A DNA stretch of 44,660 nucleotides, from positions 1-44,660 of the forward strand of contig JAIQFY010000042.1 in the NCBI GenBank assembly GCA_020072965.1. The letters are read 5' to 3'. Positions 1 through 7,609 of this stretch are shown here, piece by piece. The position numbers and the translations under genes are program-made. How positions within the stretch are numbered: position 1 is the stretch's first letter; each line of letters starts with the position of its first letter. The notes beneath the pieces were generated by a model. It made no database searches. It had not been told where the DNA came from and saw nothing but the letters and a program-made list of their open reading frames with translations. This DNA comes from Terriglobia bacterium (GTDB taxonomy: Bacteria > Acidobacteriota > Terriglobia > JAIQFV01).

Positions 1-48
1 TTGAATCTTCATGGCCCGCTCCATCGCGCGCTCCGGGTAGAGCTTCAT
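1..48 (-). CDS. Transposase N-terminus (partial, runs off left edge)
   Basis: The minus strand opens with ATG at 48, preceded by a strong AGGAGGA ribosome site, and reads MKLYPERAMERAMKIQ before the window ends. From memory this opening (ERAMK-Q) resembles helix-turn-helix transposases of the ISNCY group. Only 16 residues are visible, so the family is a guess and intactness cannot be judged. If correct, an insertion sequence borders the window on the left. Confidence 0.5.
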   Translation of the reverse strand, partial: MKLYPERAMERAMKIQ

Positions 49-154
49 GTCTTCCTCCTGACAAAAGCCCCACCTTACGCCGCTTCGAGCGGACACTTCA
101 TTTGCTATTTACACCGGACATATCATGTGCTAACGACAGTCGTGGCCGTCGTAC

Positions 155-183
155 TTGACCTGCAAAATCAACTATGCTATAGC
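155..183 (+). promoter_or_regulatory. Sigma70-like promoter of the hsp20 gene
   Basis: TTGACC at 155-160 and TATAGC at 178-183 are separated by 17 bp, 44 bp before the hsp20 start. No CIRCE-type inverted repeat is visible. The leader contains CCTC-AAG-GAGG over the ribosome site, a very tight possible hairpin. Confidence 0.45.
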
Positions 184-227
184 GTTAACGAGGTCGAGCT
201 CTTCCCAGCCTCAAGGAGGTTGCCATT

Positions 228-569
228 ATGCCGGAAAACCGGATTAGGGTTGCGCCCAATACAGTAGCGTATGCTGACGAGGAGAACCTCAAGCTAGTAG
301 TGGAGTTCGCCATCCCAGGAGCGCCGACGGATACCATCGATCTGAAGATCCTGGAAGACAGCGTCCACCTGACAGCGCCAGCAAGGGACATCGAGTATGT
401 TTCAGCACTGGCTCTAGCTTGGGCAGTGAAACCTGACAAAGCCGAAGCGATCTACGAGCACGGCCTGCTCCGAATCGAGGTGCCCTTCAAAGATCCTATG
501 GAAGATGCTGTGAAGGTCGCCATCAAAGCGGGTCGCGGGGACACCCCAGTCAAGAAAATCAAAGCCTGA
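228..569 (+). CDS. Small heat-shock protein, Hsp20/alpha-crystallin family
   Basis: A 113-residue protein made almost entirely of an alpha-crystallin domain. Hsp20 proteins are ATP-independent holdases that keep unfolding proteins soluble in the cytoplasm. The family signature near the C-terminus is present as HGLLRIEVPF (about residues 78-87), matching the usual A-x-x-x-n-G-v-L pattern. The N-terminal arm is very short and no clear C-terminal IxI/V tail is seen, so the oligomer may be small or atypical. The start is fixed by AAGGAGG ending 9 bp before the ATG. It stands alone, with a plausible promoter at 155-183. Confident in the family; clients are unknown. Confidence 0.85.
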   Translation: MPENRIRVAPNTVAYADEENLKLVVEFAIPGAPTDTIDLKILEDSVHLTAPARDIEYVSALALAWAVKPDKAEAIYEHGLLRIEVPFKDPMEDAVKVAIKAGRGDTPVKKIKA

Positions 570-834
570 TGACCCGGTAACTCGAAAGAGTCTCTTCCCG
601 TCCAACGAGGGGATGACCTTCGATTCATCAGGTCGGACACTACCGCCGCAGGTACCACCCGTGTTTGAGCGGTGCGTAGCGTCCCCACGAAGGACTACGA
701 ACGTCCACCAACGCCGATACCCTTGCCTCTGCCGCCCGTCATCGCGGAACCGGGGGGAAGCTTGCCCCTCCCCCGGCTCCCACACCACCGCACGTAACTT
801 TCGCTTTTCGAGATGGATTCGACCCCAGCATGTT

Positions 835-1059
835 CTATGACTTCTTCCTCGCGCCTACGACCAGCAAGGCCACCCCGCCAGCTAAAACCAGTCCTCCAAG
901 TATTGGAGAAAGGGAAATTCGGTCGTGCTTCTCCACCGTGGCATGGATCGGTCCCACATCAAGTACCTTTTCTTGATGGGTATAGGTGAAACCTTGGTAG
1001 GCAAGGGCCAGCACACCCAGAATGACCAACACAATCCCTATCAGAGTGATCGATTTCAT
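835..1059 (-). CDS. Small two-helix membrane protein
   Basis: A 74-residue protein starting at ATG 1059 behind GGAGGCAAATAAC, a good ribosome site; the frame stays open upstream but that part has no start signal. Two hydrophobic segments (about residues 4-22 and 50-70) flank a polar loop holding KVLDVGPIHATVEKHDRI. This layout resembles small conserved membrane proteins common in acidobacteria and proteobacteria that I cannot tie to a numbered family with certainty. It ends in basic residues (ARKKS), suggesting an inside C-terminus. Function unknown. Confidence 0.7.
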   Translation of the reverse strand: MKSITLIGIVLVILGVLALAYQGFTYTHQEKVLDVGPIHATVEKHDRISLSPILGGLVLAGGVALLVVGARKKS

Positions 1060-1490
1060 GTTATTTGCCTCCGCTGTTATCCGAGAACCCTTCGGCCTTG
1101 AATAATCCTGATGAATAGTGAAGAACCCCGGAGCGGTGAGATGAAGCAAATGAATTGATGACCGGAGTCCTCATAGGAATGCGTTACCGTTCCTCATCTT
1201 CCTCCCCCCTCATGAAGCACGTTACAAGCGATGAAGAAAGATGTCTGTTCACTTAGGAACACCCTCGTCCTAAAAAACCAGATTGCAGGCTCTGCGTGAG
1301 AAGGTAGAGCGGCCAGGGTTTCCAACATAAGAAGGTCCTTCATCGAATGTCCCACTCCGATGCATTGGAGTTCGCCACCCGACCTAACCCCAGGGCTGGT
1401 CGACGATGGTCAATTCTGAACAGACGTCAGGGCGTTCTAATGCGATCATGAGGTTGACTTCCTGATTCTTCATGAAAGGGGGCTCTGACA
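1060..1490. other. Intergenic region with one shared motif
   Basis: No gene is supported here. The only notable item is TGGTCAATTCTGAACAGACG at 1407-1426, which recurs almost unchanged at 5681-5700 upstream of the DUF3309 gene and partly resembles the -35 side of promoter element C (CTGAACAGACA). It may be a diverged member of the same promoter class, but no convincing -10 follows. Confidence 0.3.
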
Positions 1491-1580
1491 ATGGGCACAA
1501 ATAAAAAGCCATGCTGCATGAGCAAACGCGAATTCGTTTGTGTCCCGGCCCCGGCAGGATACAACGTATGCCCCTTTTAG
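1491..1580 (+). CDS. Tiny Cys-rich ORF (29 aa)
   Basis: ATG at 1491 follows an AAAGGGGG purine run about 8 bp upstream and reads 29 codons, beginning MGTNKKPCCMSK and ending NVCPF. It has four cysteines in 29 residues, including an adjacent pair. I do not recognise it. The ribosome site and the paired small ORF just downstream argue for translation, but at this length chance is a real alternative. Confidence 0.3.
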   Translation: MGTNKKPCCMSKREFVCVPAPAGYNVCPF

Positions 1581-1589
1581 GAGGGGCCC

Positions 1590-1664
1590 ATGATAGAGAA
1601 TATTGTAGTTGGGTTAACGATGGCGTTCTGGAGTCTGGGAGACCACAGCAGCCCGGCTAGGTGA
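1590..1664 (+). CDS. Tiny ORF (24 aa) behind a strong ribosome site
   Basis: TAGGAGGGG ends a few bases before ATG 1590; the ORF reads MIENIVVGLTMAFWSLGDHS and four more residues. It begins 10 bp after the Cys-rich ORF stops, as if the two were co-translated. It is short and partly hydrophobic with no recognised family. It could equally be a leader peptide for the response regulator gene at 1762. Confidence 0.25.
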   Translation: MIENIVVGLTMAFWSLGDHSSPAR

Positions 1665-1761
1665 CAAGACAACATCTCTGATGAGAGCGCGACTGGCAGT
1701 TCAGCTTGGTGCCGTCGCCGAAGTGCTTTAAGTCGCCTCTTGACCGAGAGGAGTATCCCAT

Positions 1762-2145
1762 ATGTCGAGTTTGCAACCGCGTCTCTTAATTGTCGACGAC
1801 GAGCCCATCATGAGGGAAGCCGTATCCGAACTCCTGGCGTTCAAGGGTTACGAGGTTTTGACGGCGCGGGATGGCTTGGATGCATTAGATCGGTTGGTGA
1901 TGTTCCTGCCTGACGTGATCATAACGGACTTGATGATGCCCCGGATGTCGGGATTTGAATTCCTATCAGTCGTCCGCGATCGTTTTCCCCAAGTTCCGGT
2001 GATTGCGACGAGCGGTGGGTTTATGGGGAACGAGGTGCCGCCTGGAGTTCTTGCGGACGCCTTTCTACCGAAAGGGGGCTATACAGCCGACCAGTTGTAC
2101 GGAAAAATCACGGAACTCATGTCAGCGCCTCCAATGAGGCCGTGA
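1762..2145 (+). CDS. Single-domain response regulator (CheY-like receiver)
   Basis: A 127-residue stand-alone receiver domain. The acidic pocket is D12-D13, the phospho-accepting aspartate is D56 in IITDLMMPRMSG, the switch serine or threonine lies in ATSGG (residues 82-86) and the conserved lysine is K104 in FLPKGG. No output domain follows, so it probably acts by protein contact, as a phosphorelay intermediate or a CheY-type switch. No kinase is adjacent; the nearest histidine kinases lie at 28.5-32 kb on the other strand. The start has GAGAGGAG upstream. Confidence 0.85.
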   Translation: MSSLQPRLLIVDDEPIMREAVSELLAFKGYEVLTARDGLDALDRLVMFLPDVIITDLMMPRMSGFEFLSVVRDRFPQVPVIATSGGFMGNEVPPGVLADAFLPKGGYTADQLYGKITELMSAPPMRP

Positions 2146-2239
2146 TCGGGTTCAATCGGCGTTGCGCCCTGCTTTATCCGGCGTGCCGATAAAAAGCCAG
2201 GACCGGTCGTATGAACAGTCCTGGCACATCACGACGAAC

Positions 2240-3028
2240 ATGAACATGAAGAATTCGATGCACTTCCGTCTCGCTTCTCTAACATGGCTGCTCCTGATCT
2301 TCGTGGGGCTGCGACAGCCTGCATTCGCGCAACAATCGGATCCCCTGCCCCCTGCCGCTCCTGCTCCGCTGAACGCCGGGCAGTTGGTACAAAACCTGGT
2401 TCGGATGAACCTCGAACGGGCTCAAGCATTGCGTGCCTATCAGGGAACCCGAATCTATCGTCTTGAATATCGCGGTTTTCCAGGCACCCGGAGTGCGGAG
2501 ATGGTCGTGGATGTCAAGTACGAGTCACCCGGAACCAAGGAATTTACCATCCTGTCCGCCACCGGATCGAAGCTGATCATTGACAAGGTATTTAAGAAAC
2601 TCTTGCAGAGCGAAAAGGAAGCCCTCGAGGCGGACAACCAAAAGCGCACGGCCCTCAACGGCGATAACTATGTCTTCACGTTGATCGGATACGAGAGCAC
2701 GCCCACCGGTTCAATCTACCTGCTTTCGGTTGAGCCCAGAACAAAGGACAAGTTCCTCTACCGCGGACGAATCTGGGTGGATGCGGAAGACTTTGCGGTG
2801 GTAAGGATGGAAGTGGAGCCTGCGAAGAACCCTTCTTTCTGGACAAAAAACACCGAAGTCGAACAGGCCTACGTTAAAGTGAGTGGTTTCTGGCTCCCCG
2901 TACAGCATCATAGCCTCTCCACAATTCGCCTCGGCGGACGCGCCGATTTCACAATTGATTACAAGGATTATCAGATCACGGGCGCGAGTTCGTTGAGTAA
3001 TGTCAGTAGTGCCGCAAACTCTCGCTAG
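2240..3028 (+). CDS. Secreted/periplasmic LolA-like protein
   Basis: I chose ATG 2240 (262 aa), which gives a clean signal peptide: basic start, hydrophobic core LTWLLLIFVGL, and a likely cut after AFA before QQSDPLPP. The frame is open back to 2162. The mature part is a beta-rich domain with alternating strands such as RIYRLEYRGFPG, RIWVDAEDFAVVRMEVEP and FWLPVQHHSLS. This pattern resembles LolA/LolB-fold outer-membrane lipoprotein-sorting proteins, common in acidobacteria. It probably binds a lipid or lipoprotein in the periplasm. The start lacks a strong ribosome site, so the exact N-terminus is uncertain. Confidence 0.6.
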   Translation: MNMKNSMHFRLASLTWLLLIFVGLRQPAFAQQSDPLPPAAPAPLNAGQLVQNLVRMNLERAQALRAYQGTRIYRLEYRGFPGTRSAEMVVDVKYESPGTKEFTILSATGSKLIIDKVFKKLLQSEKEALEADNQKRTALNGDNYVFTLIGYESTPTGSIYLLSVEPRTKDKFLYRGRIWVDAEDFAVVRMEVEPAKNPSFWTKNTEVEQAYVKVSGFWLPVQHHSLSTIRLGGRADFTIDYKDYQITGASSLSNVSSAANSR

Positions 3029-3138
3029 TAGCTTCATGATAGATATATTTCAAGGCAAGCAGCCGAAGCCCTTTCATTCTCGCCAGTAGTCCTATTTGAG
3101 CGACTGGGAGTTCAAGAAGAAAATTCGAGGTTGTATAA

Positions 3139-4773
3139 GTGACTGGGGAGTGTTCCACGATATCTGCAGAGACCCGCGCGGACGGGGCCCGCACACCAGG
3201 ACAGCGGCGGCTGCTTGGGCGCTGGTGGCTGATCACTGGAGCTTCGCTCATTGTCATCGCCGGCATCGTGCTGATCGTGTTGGCCTGGAACTGGCCATTC
3301 ACGCAACAGGCTGTCACGACAGCGCTCGAGCACCGCTTCGCCCGAACTGTCCAGATTCAGAGCTTCCGCAAAACCTACTTTCCACCGGGGTGTGTGGCTG
3401 AAGGGGTCAGTTTCCTGCACCGGCAAGGCGAGGACCTGCCCCCCCTGATCAGGGTCCAGACGCTGATCATTCGGGGGAGCTACTATGGCCTTCTCCGAAT
3501 TCACAAGCACGTGGATGACGTCCAGGTGAAAGGTTTGCACGTATTAATAACGCCGCCGGCTCCGAGCGGTCGGCCGCATAACGTAATCCCGCTGACGACC
3601 AGCACCTCGGGCAATTCGGTCTCGATTGGTGAAATCACCGCGGATGACGCTCTGTTGGAGTTTATGCCCAGGCAGCCGGAGCACGAACCTTTCAAGCTGC
3701 GAGTTCATCGGTTGACATTCGACCATGTCAGTGAGGGACGGTCCATTCCCTACCATGTAACGTTGTTAAATCCAGAGCCGCCAGGGGAAATTCGGTCGGA
3801 CGGTGAAATCGGCCCCTGGGATGAGGATGACCCCGGTAGTACTCCAGTGACAGGTTCCTACACTTATGAGCATGCGAACCTGGCTGTGTTCGAGGGTATC
3901 GCAGGGAGTCTAACGTCCCGCGGCAAGTTCAGCGGCACCATCGGCCATATGGATACGAATGGCGAAACCGACGTGCCCGACTTCCACTTATCCGGAAGCA
4001 GCCATACCGTTCACCTGACTTCAAAATTCCAGGCAGTAGTGGACGGAACGAATGGAGACACGTATCTTCAAAACGTGCAGGCGCATTTTCAAGGAACCAC
4101 GGTGACGTCGAGTGGCAGCGTAGCGGGGCACCCCGGCCAGCACGGAAAGGCAGTTCAACTGGAGATGGCCGTGAATGGAGGCCGCATTGAGGATTTGTTG
4201 TACCTTTTTACGGAGGAGAAACACTCGTCGATGACCGGCAGTATCAACCTGCGCGCGAAAGTGCAAGTGCCGCCGGGGCCGCCGGGATTCTTGAGGAAGC
4301 TGGATCTTGCAGTCAGCTTTGGCATTGGCGGCGGACGGATAACGGACACAGACGTCCAGCAGTCGGTAAATACATTAACTCAGAGTGCGCGCGGCGAGAA
4401 CAAGAAACAGCAAGCCGAGGACCTGGAAACGGTGCTCTCGAATCTTAAGGGTCAGATTTCGGTGAACAACGGCGTCGCAACGCTGTCCAACGTCTCCTTC
4501 AGCGCTCCGGGTACGCTCGCCCAGCTTCACGGCACTTACAACTTGCTGGACCAAAAAGTTGATCTCCACGGAATTTTGCACACCAACGGAAAGTTATCCG
4601 ACACCACGTCGGGATTCAAAGCGCTGGTGTTGAAGGCCGTCGGTCCATTCCTGAAAGAGAAGTCTGTGACGGTGGTTCCCTTCACGATTACCGGCACATC
4701 TTCCGATCCTTCTTTCGCGTTGGATCTTGCTGGAAAAAGCCGGGAGCCCTCTCTCCCTCCGCCCGGCCGGTGA
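3139..4773 (+). CDS. AsmA-like inner-membrane protein
   Basis: A 544-residue protein with a GTG start 8 bp after TTCGAGG. A basic N-terminus precedes one membrane helix (about residues 29-51) and a long beta-rich periplasmic region. ALEHRFARTVQIQSF after the helix fits the AsmA pattern (small helix, then a strand). The C-terminal part, with GTYNLLDQKVDLHG and PFTITGTSSDPSFAL, fits the end of AsmA/YhdP-type domains. AsmA-like proteins are bridge-like lipid transporters or envelope-assembly factors in diderms. The gene follows the LolA-like gene by 110 bp on the same strand, consistent with a shared envelope role. Family level only. Confidence 0.7.
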   Translation: MTGECSTISAETRADGARTPGQRRLLGRWWLITGASLIVIAGIVLIVLAWNWPFTQQAVTTALEHRFARTVQIQSFRKTYFPPGCVAEGVSFLHRQGEDLPPLIRVQTLIIRGSYYGLLRIHKHVDDVQVKGLHVLITPPAPSGRPHNVIPLTTSTSGNSVSIGEITADDALLEFMPRQPEHEPFKLRVHRLTFDHVSEGRSIPYHVTLLNPEPPGEIRSDGEIGPWDEDDPGSTPVTGSYTYEHANLAVFEGIAGSLTSRGKFSGTIGHMDTNGETDVPDFHLSGSSHTVHLTSKFQAVVDGTNGDTYLQNVQAHFQGTTVTSSGSVAGHPGQHGKAVQLEMAVNGGRIEDLLYLFTEEKHSSMTGSINLRAKVQVPPGPPGFLRKLDLAVSFGIGGGRITDTDVQQSVNTLTQSARGENKKQQAEDLETVLSNLKGQISVNNGVATLSNVSFSAPGTLAQLHGTYNLLDQKVDLHGILHTNGKLSDTTSGFKALVLKAVGPFLKEKSVTVVPFTITGTSSDPSFALDLAGKSREPSLPPPGR

Positions 4774-4846
4774 GCCACCACAATTCTGATTGAGGGGGTC
4801 ATCTCCCGAGGGCTGTTGCTTTAACCACCGAGGATATACGGGGACA

Positions 4847-4885
4847 AAAGGGGTCAGGTCGCGAAGGGCTGTTGCCCAAGTCGCT
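4847..4885 (+). repeat. Solo end of a GGGGTCAGG repeat element
   Basis: AAAGGGGTCAGGTCGCG followed by GGGCTGTTGCCCAAG matches the left end of the element at 14938-15166 (GGGGTCAGGCCGCGACGG, CTGTTGCC). The matching right end is absent, so this is a truncated copy. GAGGGCTGTTGC also occurs just upstream at 4808-4819. Confidence 0.5.
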
Positions 4886-4961
4886 CTCTTTCAGTGTTAT
4901 GTTGTTCAGGGCCGGTGATATTACGCGGACCAAGAAAATCAATGTCAGCCGAGCAGAGAAT

Positions 4962-5363
4962 ATGAATAGAAACTTAATCATTGTAGCCATCACAACTGTC
5001 CTTGCTGTGACGATGCTCCTTGCTGTAGATACAAGTGCTCAGAAAGATACAGACGAGACAATTGCTTATCTGCTCGCTTTCGTCGCCAACTCCGATTGTA
5101 CCTTTATTCGGAACGGCCAATCCTATACCGGCAAGCAAGCCTCGGATCATTTGAATAGCAAGTATCGGTATTACAAGGACAAGATTGCGACACCGGAAGA
5201 TTTCATCCGGCTTGCTGCCACCAAGAGTATGCTCTCAGGTAAACCCTACCTGATCAGGACGGTGGAAGGAAAAGAATTACGTAGTGACGAGTGGTTGAAA
5301 CAGATCCTGGAGGAGTACAGAAAAACCAGGAAAGACAAGGAAGAAAAGAAAACGGGCGGCTAA
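4962..5363 (+). CDS. DUF5329 family secreted protein
   Basis: A 133-residue protein from ATG 4962, chosen because it starts a signal peptide (IIVAITTVLAVTMLLAVDTSAQ) that upstream codons would mask. The mature domain has the hallmarks I associate with DUF5329 (YfeK-like): ETIAYLLAFVANSDCTFIRN, then a G-x-x-Y-x-x-x-x-A-x-x-H-L stretch (SYTGKQASDHL), then ATKSMLSGKPYLIR. The tail is strongly charged and Lys-rich (RKDKEEKKTGG). Function unknown, probably periplasmic. Its upstream region carries the truncated repeat at 4847. Confidence 0.75.
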   Translation: MNRNLIIVAITTVLAVTMLLAVDTSAQKDTDETIAYLLAFVANSDCTFIRNGQSYTGKQASDHLNSKYRYYKDKIATPEDFIRLAATKSMLSGKPYLIRTVEGKELRSDEWLKQILEEYRKTRKDKEEKKTGG

Positions 5364-5779
5364 CAACGGCATCCCGGACGATGCCGTCCATCGGGCTTTG
5401 GGATGTAGGCTCTCCGAGAGGGCTGTGCCCGATACTCCGCGATGCACCCGACTGTCGAGATCCATTAACCGATCCTCAATTCCCTTCTCACACTCTTCCC
5501 ATCTCACCCCCTCCACGCCGGGAGTCGCTTGACGCTTTAGGGCGTAGAAGCCTACCCGGAGGAGGGACGGCGTGAGGTGGTGGAGTCAGGCCGTAAACTG
5601 CTTCTTGCTCCTCCCCCCCGTCGCTGTGGGCTCCTGCATCTGCGAATTTATGCCGGTTTATCTCGGCGATCTGGAAGCCCTGGTCAAATCTGAACAGACA
5701 GCTCGTTGGTGTCCTGTTAACTTGTTTTGGGCGCGAGCGCTAATATTCAGAACACATTCAGAAGAAAGGAAGGTCCACA
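5364..5779. other. Intergenic leader of the DUF3309 gene
   Basis: No gene is supported; the open frame covering 5572-6096 is a shadow of the DUF3309 gene. TGGTCAAATCTGAACAGACA at 5681-5700 repeats the motif at 1407. If CAGACA (5695-5700) is a -35 box, TAACTT lies 17 bp further on, a weak candidate promoter. Confidence 0.3.
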
Positions 5780-5935
5780 ATGTTGCTACTCATTGTCGTT
5801 TTGGTGTTGGTTTTGGGTGCCGGTGGAGGGTATTACGGCCATACCCGCTGGGGATACCAGGGAGGCGCAGGCATAGGGCTGGGTACCATATTAGTGATTC
5901 TCCTCATAGCCTACCTGTTGGGGTTTTTGCACTGA
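5780..5935 (+). CDS. DUF3309 small membrane protein
   Basis: A 51-residue protein behind AAAGGAAGG. It starts MLLLIVVLVLVLGAGGG, has a short central loop HTRWGYQGGAGIGLG, and ends in a second hydrophobic stretch and FLH. Two helices joined by a W-G-Y-x-G/P-x-G-x-G-L-G loop are typical of DUF3309, a family of tiny membrane proteins often found near stress genes. A second copy lies at 25776 with a more canonical N-terminal half (LGALPRW). This copy has GGYYGHTRW there instead, so the two are paralogues rather than recent duplicates. Function unknown. Confidence 0.75.
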   Translation: MLLLIVVLVLVLGAGGGYYGHTRWGYQGGAGIGLGTILVILLIAYLLGFLH

Positions 5936-6040
5936 GGCGAAGCCCGCCACTCAGCGCTCCGCAACGGCTGGTGCTAACTTGTGGCGCAAGGGAGCAGCTT
6001 GAATGCGGGCTCCCAACAATGCACGACGAGAGGAGAACTC

Positions 6041-6781
6041 ATGAGCACTACCAAAGCTTCACCTGTCACATTGTCCAAATTCCTGAGCCGGCATGAAGTC
6101 GCCGAACGCACCATGGCCTTCCGCTTTGAAAAGCCATCGAAGTGGACATTCAAGGCGGGCCAGTTTCTCGACATGACCTTGCTCGATCCTTCAGAGACGG
6201 ATGCTGAAGGAAATACACGCACATTTTCAATCGCGAGTGCTCCCCACGAAGAAACCCTGATGGTGGCTACCCGGATGCGCGATACGGCATTCAAGCGAGT
6301 GTTAAACACGATGCCGCTCGAATCCGTGGTCAAGATCGAAGGTCCGTCCGGCAACCTGACACTCCATAGCAATGTGAAGCGGACGGCCGTGTTCCTGGCG
6401 GGCGGTATTGGCATCACGCCGTTCCGAAGCATTGTGTTCCATGCGGCCAAGGAGAAGCTCCCTCACCGGATCTTCCTTTTCTACTCGAACCGCCGGCCGG
6501 AGGACGCTCCGTTTCTCGATGAGCTTCAGGCTCTGGAAAAAGAGAATCCGAATTACAAGCTCATCGCGAGTATGAATGAAATGGTGAAATCGAATCGCCC
6601 CTGGCACGGCGAGGTGGGTCTGATCGACAAGGAAATGCTTTCGAAGTATTTGAAAGATGCGGTCTCGCCCATCTACTACGTCGCCGGGCCGCCGGGGATG
6701 GTGAAGGGCCTCCACACAATAATCAATGAGGCCGGAGTCGGCGATGACGACATTCGCGCGGAAGAGTTTGCGGGCTACTGA
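6041..6781 (+). CDS. FAD/NAD(P)H oxidoreductase, ferredoxin-NADP reductase type
   Basis: A 246-residue flavoprotein starting at ATG 6041 behind GAGAGGAG. The FAD half holds R60-T-F-S63 (the RxYS-like flavin motif). The NAD(P) half begins GGIGITPFRS (121-130) and ends with YYVAGPPGMV (212-221). It stops right after the nucleotide domain, so no 2Fe-2S domain is fused. It would move electrons from NAD(P)H to a separate acceptor such as a ferredoxin, or the reverse. No partner ferredoxin or oxygenase lies next to it. The reaction partner is unknown. Confidence 0.8.
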   Translation: MSTTKASPVTLSKFLSRHEVAERTMAFRFEKPSKWTFKAGQFLDMTLLDPSETDAEGNTRTFSIASAPHEETLMVATRMRDTAFKRVLNTMPLESVVKIEGPSGNLTLHSNVKRTAVFLAGGIGITPFRSIVFHAAKEKLPHRIFLFYSNRRPEDAPFLDELQALEKENPNYKLIASMNEMVKSNRPWHGEVGLIDKEMLSKYLKDAVSPIYYVAGPPGMVKGLHTIINEAGVGDDDIRAEEFAGY

Positions 6782-7609
6782 TCGCCCATTTGAAAAATGG
6801 GTCTTCCGGAAATTGTGTGCGGCGTTTAGAAGGTGCAAGGGTCACCTTCCATGAAGTGCTCACACATAGCCGCCAAAGGCGGGCGGTAGAGTCGTAGCCT
6901 GAGGCGCCAGCCTCAGGAAAGGGAGCGCCCACAAAATAGAGATGAGTCCGCCTGGGCGGACGACATAACAACCCAACGGGGAGAAGGTTCAACCCCCACG
7001 GAGTTCGGTTAGACAAAGCGTGCATTCGAACATGAACGAGGCCCCTATCTCGTCCGCCCAGACGGACTGAACGCTCATTTGCTCGCCGGAGATTCGCTGC
7101 GGCGGACTACGATTATTTTGCCGCAATAAATCAGGCTTGGATACAAGCGGTCATCACGCGTGAGGACAAGAACTGGAGCGGCAACTCTGGGCCGGGTACG
7201 CACACAAAGGCCGGAAGCGCCCGAAAAACAGGGACCGCCAAAAATGTTGGGACTGAACCCGGTGGCTGTCCGATTCGAACCGCAAGATCAGTGACGGGCC
7301 CACAATTCCGGAGCGGGCGATCAGTATGTCGGCAGGGATTCCTTACCGGTAGGATGTGAGCTTCACTCAAATCGCGAAGGAATTTTTAGACTGGCGACAA
7401 TAACGGCACAACGTCTACCTTCGCCCCGCAGAAGATATTTGTCGACATCCACGGATTCGACCCACCCAATAGGCGCGAGCAGTTGTAATGCGGGTGCATG
7501 GCAGCGGGTCAGGGGATGTCAAATGGGGTCCAAAACGGTCCATGTCCTCACCATGCGCGGGGCGATTTCCCAAACTTCCTGAGGCAAAGAAAAGCGAGGA
7601 GGAAGCCAC
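6782..7609. other. 830-bp gap before the efflux operon
   Basis: I see no supported gene. A small hairpin, CCTGAGG (6898-6904) with CCTCAGG (6911-6917), lies near the start. A frame from about 7080 to 7360 is open but lacks a start and any family resemblance. The region may hold decayed sequence. The efflux gene ribosome site (GCGAGGAGGAAG) lies just before 7610. Confidence 0.4.

Noticed and set aside
5572-6096. 174-codon plus-strand frame around the DUF3309 gene
   Set aside because: It overlaps the recognisable DUF3309 protein in another frame and lacks any motif or ribosome site.
7080-7363. Open frame in the gap before the efflux operon
   Set aside because: No start codon, no ribosome site and no recognisable motif; it may be decayed sequence, but I cannot say of what.
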